Of a stretch of DNA of 64,000 nucleotides, positions 1 to 7,389 are shown one piece after another. Source of the stretch: Brettanomyces bruxellensis. Its lineage: Eukaryota; Ascomycota; Pichiomycetes; Pichiales; Pichiaceae. The position numbers and the translations under genes are program-made. The notes under the pieces were generated by a model. It did no database searches and was not told the DNA's origin. It saw only the letters and a list, made by a program, of their open reading frames with translations. The stretch covers positions 186,001 through 250,000 of the forward strand of contig NC_054686.1 in assembly GCF_011074885.1 (NCBI RefSeq). The letters are read 5' to 3'. Every line of letters starts with the position of its first letter. The first letter of the stretch is position 1.

Positions 1-177
1 AAAGCTATATATGACATCTTTTGGGATGGAATTTGGGTCTTTGAAGGTGTCAATCTTAACCTTTTGAGGAACAATGTCGTCTTTATATGTTTGCGGATTT
101 AAAGTTCTCAGCCCATAGACATTTAAAAGAGTATTCGGGTCCACAAGTTCCGACAGTCTTTTGTCATTATGTGGCAT
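1..177 (-). CDS. 5' part of an unidentified protein gene, cut by the window edge
   Basis: An ATG on the minus strand at 177 opens 59 codons with no stop down to base 1, so only the N-terminus is present. The residues begin MPHNDKRLSELVDPNTLLNV and continue polar and mixed-charge, with no signal peptide or membrane segment visible. It is divergent from PHO86 and shares a 900-base intergenic region with it. I do not recognise the family. That it is coding is inferred from the intact frame, the ATG and the divergent promoter region. A chance open frame cut by the window edge remains possible. Confidence 0.5.
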   Translation of the reverse strand, partial: MPHNDKRLSELVDPNTLLNVYGLRTLNPQTYKDDIVPQKVKIDTFKDPNSIPKDVIYSF

Positions 178-1078
178 ATCTGTGATTATACTACGAGAAA
201 AACGGCGAAAATGTGCGTTTGAGGCTTGAAGAGAGTTATTGTGTACATTTCCTGATCTTAACCAATAGCCCGATTCTGTTTATTATACATGTTGAAAATT
301 AAAAAAAAGATCAATGCAACAAACCGCGATTTTAGAAACGGCATATTTTGGATTACAGCAGAGCCTTTAAGCCACTTTGACTACAGCATTAGCTGACTAG
401 AGCATCAGGTGGCAAGCAAGGTTGAATAAATTTCATTGGCGTACTTCTTGGTATCAGGTTGCCGTACAATTCACCATTAAATAACAGTTTATGGGCGGAA
501 AATACACAAATATGCAGTGCATTCAATCGTCGGGTCGATCGACTGATAATACTAGTACTGGACACGGTGTGACTTGGTTCCTAAGAGTAAATGGGAGAAT
601 TAGCATCTACAATAAGCGGCTTTTAAAACCCCAAAATATGTAAATCAAAGCACAGGACTACTTACGGAAGTTTCTGCATGATTCCATGAGCAAGTGGCGA
701 TAGTAATTTGGTGAAATGTATTGTCTGTCAATATTAGCTTAACTGTCACGTGGGTAATTACTCAAAAAAAGAGCGATGAAAAACGATGAAAATTGGCGAA
801 AGTGCGAAAAAAAAAAAAAAAAAAAGAAGCAGGATACAGGGTATTACCGATTAGTGCGTGCGTCACAGATGAGCAAAGAACGTCCATTGTCAATCAGATT
901 AGATTGCTGATGGAAATAGCGAAAATGCATGCAATATAAAAGCAAAGCAAAGTCCACACCGATAAGTACAGACAGATACAGACACTTTGGATACTAGTGA
1001 CTCAACAAAAAGAGCAAAAAAAAGGACTACTGTTCAAGGTGAGCTGAAAAATAATACAATACATACACTGTATCAACA
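178..1078. promoter_or_regulatory. Divergent intergenic region upstream of PHO86
   Basis: No reading frame of note lies here. Visible elements are a CACGTGGG motif (747-754), a poly-A tract of about 20 bases near 810-829, and a TATA-like TATAAAAG at 935-942, about 140 bases before the PHO86 ATG. The order (activator motif, then TATA box, then start) fits a regulated promoter directed to the right. Confidence 0.6.
747..754 (+). promoter_or_regulatory. Pho4-type CACGTGGG site
   Basis: CACGTGGG is the high-affinity form of the Pho4 bHLH site in Saccharomyces. It stands about 330 bases before the PHO86 ATG and 180 bases before a TATA box. In S. cerevisiae PHO86 is induced by Pho4 on phosphate starvation. 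Cbf1 binds the same core, so the assignment to Pho4 is inferred from the flanking GG and the gene it precedes. Confidence 0.55.
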
Positions 1079-1972
1079 ATGCCAACTAGAGGACAAATAG
1101 ACGCCCGGCTCAGGGAGCCATTGCCAGTGGAAGAAGTGCCGAAACTCGATATTAAATTTATCGATCCAAGCTATTCGGAAGCGGTGGTCAACTTGCAAAT
1201 GGATTATCTACTAAGCAGAAAGGCTCTTCTAAATAAACGACTCTTTTCGTCTCCCCTCACATTAACCTTGCTAATTGCATGGCTTGGTGTTGTATACCGG
1301 TTGAGGCTCCAGGATTATTTCTCCAGCTTCAACTTCAAAGATGGATTTCTTCAAGGCATGGAAATCTTGGCAAAGAGTCCACAATTCAGGTCTGATATAG
1401 TCGAATCGCTTGCTATGATTGGTCTTTTCGTTGGTATTGAGTGGGCTATTCTCAACAGAAGTACCAGATACTGGAAGGAGCAGAGTCAGGCTGTGCCGGA
1501 CCACCAGCAGGAGTATTTTGGAATTGACATGGGAGAGTATGCCAGCCTCACAGACAAAAGTAAGCTGTCGAAGGAGGAAAAAAAGCAGGTGGAGCAGATG
1601 AAGCAGAATTCGGTCAATGTTGTGTACAGGCAGACACCAATCGGGTTTATAGTGAAGAAACAGCAGGAGGACAAGACGGAGGACACCCTTACATACAAGA
1701 TTACGGCACTTGGAATAAGAAGAGTGTACATATCTGCCGGAGTGTTGGAAGATCTTCTTACTTACGTCATCAGAGACTTGCACAAGGTGGAGGGCTACAA
1801 GAATGTGAGGTGCTTGTTTGATATTTACAGTTTTGAGAACTACGAGAGGGAAATAGCTGAGGGTCTTGGATTCAAGCTGGAGGAGAAAGAGCGTTTTAAT
1901 AAAGATTTGCTTCTCGCTCGTGTATTTGGTGTAGAGAAGCAGACCTTTGTGTACGAGGTCACCGAGAATTGA
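1079..1972 (+). CDS. PHO86: Pho86-like ER packaging factor for the phosphate transporter Pho84
   Basis: The 297-residue product matches Pho86 in size (311 residues in S. cerevisiae) and layout. It has an N-terminal polar stretch, two hydrophobic segments (about residues 55-75 and 108-128), then a soluble C-terminal domain. Recognisable family blocks are AVVNLQMDYL, VVYRQTPIGFI, ITALGIRRVYISAGVLEDLL, LFDIYSFENYE and the closing LLLARVFGVEKQTFVYE. Pho86 is an ER membrane protein needed for Pho84 to leave the ER for the plasma membrane. The start is the first ATG of the frame. A Pho4-type site upstream supports phosphate control. Its 3' end faces NCE103 across a repeat tract. Confidence 0.88.
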   Translation: MPTRGQIDARLREPLPVEEVPKLDIKFIDPSYSEAVVNLQMDYLLSRKALLNKRLFSSPLTLTLLIAWLGVVYRLRLQDYFSSFNFKDGFLQGMEILAKSPQFRSDIVESLAMIGLFVGIEWAILNRSTRYWKEQSQAVPDHQQEYFGIDMGEYASLTDKSKLSKEEKKQVEQMKQNSVNVVYRQTPIGFIVKKQQEDKTEDTLTYKITALGIRRVYISAGVLEDLLTYVIRDLHKVEGYKNVRCLFDIYSFENYEREIAEGLGFKLEEKERFNKDLLLARVFGVEKQTFVYEVTEN

Positions 1973-1984
1973 TGAAGAGTGGCA

Positions 1985-2330
1985 TTTCTATAATATAGAC
2001 GTGTATAATAATAGCAATAACTAATGGTGGAATAGTTGGGTATACAATAACAGTAGTACGTAATATAGTAGTATGCAATAATAGGAGTATTAATAATAGT
2101 ATACAATAACATTAGTAGGCAATAATAGTAGTATGTAATAAGAATAGTAGGCAATAATAGTAGTATGTAATAAGAATAGTATGCAATAATAGTAGTATTA
2201 ATATTAGTAGGCAATATGAGGAGTATGTAATAATAGTAGTACGCAATAATAATAGTATGTAATCGGAGTAGTATGCAATAGTAGTAGTATTAATAATATA
2301 AGTGCGCAATAACAGTACATAATAATAGTC
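1985..2330. repeat. AT-rich minisatellite between PHO86 and NCE103
   Basis: Degenerate tandem units of the type aataatagtagtatgtaata fill the space between the two convergent genes. The best-preserved part is two perfect head-to-tail copies of a 32-base unit at 2115-2146 and 2147-2178, each starting gtaggcaataatag. The rest is made of shorter, diverged units. The array abuts the NCE103 stop codon. Tyr/Leu-rich frames in it on the minus strand are translations of the repeat, not genes. Confidence 0.85.
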
Positions 2331-3005
2331 CTACTTACCACCAAGATCGAAAACCTCCTCAATCTTTCTGGCTGCTTCTCCTGCACTTGATACCTGCTTC
2401 AAGTATCCAGTCTTGACATCGTAGAGGAGCCCATACACCTCTACACCACTCTCCCTATGAGCTTTGACGAAGCTTGGGTGTCTCCTCACCACCTCAACAG
2501 AGTGCAAAACATTAAGTTCAGACAGCTTTGCGTTTTTTTGTGGGCCATCAGTAATAGCATCAAGCTCATCCAAATGCTCAAGTCGAACATTCCTAACTGG
2601 AAGAAGCCAATTGTCAAGAGGTCCGTTAGCCTTATTGCTGGAAAGTGCACCCCACATTCCTCCGCAGTCCGTATGTCCACAAACCACCACTCTTTTCACC
2701 TTTAGAGACTCAATGGCGAACTGGATCGCACTTATACATGCCAAATCGCCAGTTGTGACCACATTTCCAATATTTCTGACTGTGAAGATTTCTCCAGGCA
2801 CACATCCAAGTACCGTACACTCATTAACCCTGGAATCAGAGCAGCCAATCCACAAAGTGTGTGGAGACTGACCTTTTCCCGATATCTCGAGAATTTCCGG
2901 CTTCGAAACCTTCAACTGGTCTGTACTTGCCTTATTTGCAGCTTCAAAATCCTCAATTGTCGAGCTCTTGCTCAATGTGAACGGCTTGTTTGTTTCCGAA
3001 GTCAT
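2331..3005 (-). CDS. NCE103: Beta-class carbonic anhydrase
   Basis: It interconverts CO2 and bicarbonate and so supplies bicarbonate to carboxylases at ambient CO2. Counting from the ATG at 3005 the protein has 224 residues, close to S. cerevisiae Nce103 (221). The zinc and catalytic residues are visible: Cys55, Asp57 and Arg59 in GCSDSR, and His111 and Cys114 in CGHTDCGG. The C-terminal VYGLLYDVKTGYLKQVS block is also typical. The frame stays open upstream of this ATG as far as a TGA at 3243-3245 but holds no other ATG. That leader is basic and could extend the protein if a non-AUG codon is used. The ATG at 3005 is the conservative choice. Confidence 0.93.
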   Translation of the reverse strand: MTSETNKPFTLSKSSTIEDFEAANKASTDQLKVSKPEILEISGKGQSPHTLWIGCSDSRVNECTVLGCVPGEIFTVRNIGNVVTTGDLACISAIQFAIESLKVKRVVVCGHTDCGGMWGALSSNKANGPLDNWLLPVRNVRLEHLDELDAITDGPQKNAKLSELNVLHSVEVVRRHPSFVKAHRESGVEVYGLLYDVKTGYLKQVSSAGEAARKIEEVFDLGGK

Positions 3006-3598
3006 TCCTAAGTATTTTGTGTGCACTCTGCGGTGACAATTTCCAAATCTAGTATTTCTTTGAAATGCTCCCAAACGGAGTTTGTTCAGAATCCTGCCCG
3101 GAACAAGTATGTTGTTTTTAGCAATTTCCAGATTGCAATTGACGGGAGTATCGGTTAATGTGTGTAGAGTGTCACTCAACAGTTGAAGAAAGCTTTTTTT
3201 TTTAGTTTTACTGCTTTCGAAGTTGTAGCAAAGAAATATGTATCAAGATAATACACACTAAGGAGTATTAGCGAATCAGAGACCTTTGCATATCACCCTC
3301 GACATCCAAATTATTCGCTATATATACCCCTTCTGAGATCCGGTCTGAAATAACGCCTGACCCGGCATCACTGTATTTGCATGTTATGGCGCTAATACTG
3401 TCATCGCTCCTGCTGAAATTCAATAGACAATGTATTCGATGACATAAGCTGCCATACAGCAAACAACAATAAGATCGCGGGTGAAAAATTCTGGCGCGGG
3501 TAGGTCACGTGCAGAGGAAGAAAAAGAAAAAAAAAAAAGTAAAATACGAAGATTACTCACATTAAATACTTAAAAAGAGAACAGTTTACGATGTCAAC
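3006..3598 (-). promoter_or_regulatory. NCE103 leader and promoter
   Basis: Read on the minus strand towards NCE103, it holds a CACGTG (3506-3511), paired CCGG-containing blocks at 3340-3343 and 3362-3365, a TATATATA at 3319-3326, and then the open leader 3242-3006. A 64-codon minus-strand frame at 3268-3462 overlaps the TATA box and resembles no known protein. I do not call it a gene. Confidence 0.5.
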
Positions 3599-5677
3599 TC
3601 AACCGAACTCATCCGGGCCAAAAAGATCAGGAAAGAGCGACTCCCAGTCAGTAGATGCAATGCCAGGGTTCATGAGCAAAGGAGGACCACCAAAGCTATT
3701 GTATAGAAGCTCAGTGTAATCTATACTTGTAGAATCCTGATAATCAGTAAAAACACCATTATGGTTTACTTCACCACTTTCAGGCGTGGCAAGACTGGAC
3801 GAAGAGCTGCTATTTCTGCTTTCATGCTGGTAAATCTTGTACTGCTGGTCGAAATTCAGTCCGTAGTCCTTTGATAGCTTGTGAGAGATCATTTCGTAAG
3901 ATTTCAGGCTGAGATTCCACGTTTTGGAAAGACGATGAAGTGTGTCCATGAAGGTGAAAAAATGCTCCTTCTGTGCATCTGAAAGGCAGAGAAGAAGCAT
4001 GCTGCTTTCATCGTTGCTGTTTTCATCACTCTTCTTCGACGCAGAAAGTAGGATGACAGATACCGAGATGATACAAGCATATATGATCACGACGGAGCAT
4101 TTATGATACCCATGGGTGCCAGTGAATGCTTTTATGGCAACATACAAGTCTGCAATTGCATTATCGCACACTTCAGATGAGCAGGTGTTGTCCACTTTGA
4201 CAAACGGCCTATTGAGGCACAATTGCACAATGTAGTAATAGTAGATGTGCAGCATCCTAGTTGGGTCAGTGGCCCTCGTTCGGAGAGATACAGAGTCCCA
4301 TACAAGTGAATCGGGTAGACTATCACGCCAGCCGGCAATTTTATCGTTGCTTTCTTGCAAAAGATTGACTCTTTGGCCAACGGTGAAAAAAATCTTGTGA
4401 AGAACATCGTCGGCCAAGACCAAAAGACGCACGATGCTTCGGAGGGGTGTAGAGATGTCGATCACCTTGGAGTATCCTGGAAACGTGTACTCGTCTATCC
4501 AGTCGATGTCAGGGGTGGCTTCTGATTCTTGGATTGTAGTATCACTTATCTGTAATAAGGCAGGTCTTCCCAAAAGCAACGAAACAAAATGATCCAGCAC
4601 AAAGGAGCCCCAGAAGATCCTGCTTCTGATGCTGATAGTGAGGTCGCTCACATTATTTTTAGTGCCGGACACTTTCCAGCTTTTCGGGTTGAGCTGATAC
4701 CCTAGATTAAACCCCATTCGAAGACCCATCCCAGTTAAAATCCACCCCGAGTTATTTCTACCGTTATAAATATCGTAGAGACCCAAAAGATCAAACGCCT
4801 GCATTGCTGGGATAGACGGATGCTCGAAGTCAACCAGCAAACCTGAAAGTGCCATTCTATAAAAGTTGTACGACTGGCCTGATATCTCCCCGTTTGCCGA
4901 AACGGATGCACCAATTGCAGCCACGGCGTATACGAGCTCCTTTGAGCAGTATGAAGAACACATGTCGTCCTCTTTCGGATGGAAGAAGTCCAAAAGAAAC
5001 GCTTCTCGGTGAATAAACATGTGCAAATCCGGATATAACCAGTTGAAAAAGAGTTTGATGCACGTGATAATCCGCACATCCTTGTTCAGCTGGCCAAGTT
5101 CCAGTGCCTTGTCTTCTCCATTCGAATCTGCCCTGTTGAACTTTACCGGAATACAGTCAAACACACTTGTTGGGCCGTAAACGGAAACAGGCTCCGTGTT
5201 GAACTTACTGCCAAACGCTCTTGGCCATGGGTACTTGTAAGAATTCTCGGTCACAATCCGGTGCTCTGTTATAGGCAGAACTTCCGGCTCGTTCACACTA
5301 TCACTCGTTAAACTGTTATCATTGGAAGATTCTGGCGTCAAATCTCCTGCAATGCTGCTTTTCCCACCGGATTTCTTGCCACCATTTCGTAATTTACGCC
5401 TCTGGTTTACCACTGAATCGTGTTTGGGATCGCCCGACTGCTTGAGTCTTGCAATCTCATCCTCATAATCTTTCACACGCTTTTCCAAAGACTGTATATA
5501 ATCTGAAGTCTGTCTGTACGCTCGCTTATCCTCAACAAGAATGCACTGCTTCGAGTTGTTCTTGCAGTGAGTGCACGGAAATCGTTTTTCGCAATCACAT
5601 TTTATCTTCTTGGCCCGGCAATTCACGCAAGCTCTCGAACTGATCCTTCTTCTCTTTTTGTGAGCTTTTGACCCCAT
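3599..5677 (-). CDS. Zn(2)Cys(6) binuclear-cluster transcription factor
   Basis: This is a 692-residue fungal regulator. Residues 17-45 form the zinc cluster with Cys at 17, 20, 27, 35, 38 and 45 (spacing C-x2-C-x6-C-x7-C-x2-C-x6-C). An extra Cys29 lies in the loop. Basic residues precede the cluster (KKRRR), and a short linker and coiled coil follow (about 58-80, SLEKRVKDYEDEIARLKQ). The middle region (about 200-450) has the fungal_trans pattern, with LFFNWLYPDLHMFIHREAF near 205-225 and a RIFWGSFVLDHFVSLLLGRP block. Serine-rich tracts follow residue 630 and the C-terminus is acidic, as in activation domains. The layout is like nirA/Cta4-type regulators, but I cannot name the target pathway. 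Confidence 0.85.
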   Translation of the reverse strand: MGSKAHKKRRRISSRACVNCRAKKIKCDCEKRFPCTHCKNNSKQCILVEDKRAYRQTSDYIQSLEKRVKDYEDEIARLKQSGDPKHDSVVNQRRKLRNGGKKSGGKSSIAGDLTPESSNDNSLTSDSVNEPEVLPITEHRIVTENSYKYPWPRAFGSKFNTEPVSVYGPTSVFDCIPVKFNRADSNGEDKALELGQLNKDVRIITCIKLFFNWLYPDLHMFIHREAFLLDFFHPKEDDMCSSYCSKELVYAVAAIGASVSANGEISGQSYNFYRMALSGLLVDFEHPSIPAMQAFDLLGLYDIYNGRNNSGWILTGMGLRMGFNLGYQLNPKSWKVSGTKNNVSDLTISIRSRIFWGSFVLDHFVSLLLGRPALLQISDTTIQESEATPDIDWIDEYTFPGYSKVIDISTPLRSIVRLLVLADDVLHKIFFTVGQRVNLLQESNDKIAGWRDSLPDSLVWDSVSLRTRATDPTRMLHIYYYYIVQLCLNRPFVKVDNTCSSEVCDNAIADLYVAIKAFTGTHGYHKCSVVIIYACIISVSVILLSASKKSDENSNDESSMLLLCLSDAQKEHFFTFMDTLHRLSKTWNLSLKSYEMISHKLSKDYGLNFDQQYKIYQHESRNSSSSSSLATPESGEVNHNGVFTDYQDSTSIDYTELLYNSFGGPPLLMNPGIASTDWESLFPDLFGPDEFG

Positions 5678-7389
5678 CTTGAACTGAAGTTAGGAAAAAT
5701 GGGCTGCCAAAATAAACACAGCTTAGCTCAAACCGGAAAAGCAGGAAATGACCGATATGGAGCCCAAGTAGGTGGTTGAAATCTGGAACCTAACAGCTCA
5801 TTTGCATTGTTTATTGCTTATCAACTTCTTCAGGAGTCAGGCCTTGCCGCTTTGGAACTACATCCAGACACCGCTACGGGACAGTGAACATCCGCGAATC
5901 GCAGCAGCAAATAATGAAATACCGAAAGAAGCATGCACAGCGAGACCCGGAGATACATCTAAGAAAATGCACGCACAGAATGCCACAGAAGAAGCCGGGA
6001 ATACTTAAATTAAGGTTATGCCTAATAAAGAGTGTCTATAGATTTTAAACACTAAGGGGAGATATTTGAGCGGGGATGATTAAAGCAGAAAAAAACTACA
6101 TGCTTGCATATTTTGGCACCACACTGTAAGCAGAATGCGAAGTATACCGAGGAGGGTAAACGACCTTATTTACAGAGTTTAGGGGAAGAATTTGACAGCT
6201 TTGTTATCATCGTATAGTGCGATTAAACGGAAGGTGGAGAAAAAAAAGCCAATACGGAACCATGTATAGGAGGGGAAAAAATAGAAGAATGCGAGAAGGG
6301 GTTAGAGCGAAGAGTAGTAGTGGATTGCCGGTTAAAGCACACGGTGGTTGCTACGTTGCCGATTAAAGCAAACGGGGTTCGGTATCCACTGCAGATTCGA
6401 AAGAACAAAGAAATCAATACAGAAGGCACTTTTTTTTTTTTTTTTTCATTTTCTGCGTGTACTGCTCGGTTCCAATTCCATTTTTTTCATTCCAACCTGA
6501 TCAAATTTACTTGGTGTACCAGTTTGATAATAGAACTACACAGCCCATTTCCGTCAGAATGTGGGCCATTCAGTAGATTAAACAAGTTACATAGTGTAGC
6601 ATGTACTTATGCTAATACAGGTAGGCAATACAGGTAGGAGCAGGAAAAAGCATGGTGAAGTGTATCTGGGTAGCACTGCACCAAGTTGGCTGGGTCTTGC
6701 CGATTATTGCAAATTTGCGTTGCTTCGAAAATCAACGCTATTATTGTAGTTGTTGATTTATTTATTTATTTATTTTTTAGCACGGAATTCTGCCGGCTGT
6801 ATTTGAATTGGCAGAATATATAATTTCGAGCGCTTTAAGATTTTTCTTCGACTTGCGAAGATTGAGCCGGGTCACATTTCGCTGGTAGGTATTTTTTGAT
6901 TTTCTTGAGATTTTCTTGGATTTCATCTATTTATTTATTTTAAATTATTGCATCGCATTTTAGGCCCTCTGTGAAGCACAGCGGTTAAGGAGGATATTCT
7001 TGAGTTTTTACACATCTGCAACGATCGCACTGTTTTGACACAGATTGGAACGATCAGACAGCGGAGAACTTGTGCAGGAAGTTGCGTATTGAATAATTTG
7101 TGACTTGGGCAGATCCAACATTAAGCGCCGAGAGACTTGCTTTGAATCGGGGATATAATATTTGTTCTTGTTGAGAAAAGTGAAGAACAGGAAACGGAGT
7201 ATAGATATATGGTATAGAAAGGAAAGAGCAGTGAAAAGCAAGCGAATAAACGAATAAAACCAGCAAAGCTAATAAAGCCAGCAAAGCTAATAAAACCAGC
7301 AAAGCTAATAAAACCAATAAAGCCAATACAGCCAATACAGACTACTGATTACTCATTATTGACACCAACTACCAGCAAAAGTGGAAGTT
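5678..7389. promoter_or_regulatory. Long divergent intergenic region between the Zn2Cys6 gene and the casein kinase gene
   Basis: This 1.7 kb region serves two divergent genes. It holds poly-T (about 6429-6446), a (TTTA)n run near 6755-6775, an AT-rich TATA-like stretch near 6812-6822, and short repeats in the likely 5' leader (7260-7340). The frame at 5772-6008 begins with GTG and has no family resemblance. The size and repeats suggest a complex promoter with a long 5' leader for the kinase gene. No RNA gene is recognisable. Confidence 0.5.
7260..7340 (+). repeat. Hierarchical 18/9-base tandem repeat in the casein kinase 5' leader
   Basis: Three 18-base units of the form ccagcaaagctaataaaa (7260-7277, 7278-7295, 7296-7313) are followed by three 9-base units of the form ccaatacag (7314-7322, 7323-7331, 7332-7340). 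The 18-mer is itself built of two related 9-mers. The array ends 49 bases before the ATG, so it probably lies in the mRNA leader. Confidence 0.85.

Noticed and set aside
1840..2386. Tyr/Leu-rich minus-strand frames over the minisatellite
   Set aside because: They are translations of the repeat unit and overlap the ends of PHO86 and NCE103.
5772..6008. 78-codon frame upstream of the Zn2Cys6 gene
   Set aside because: It starts with GTG. None of the three frames in this interval gives a recognisable protein, and proposed mini-introns here were too short to believe.
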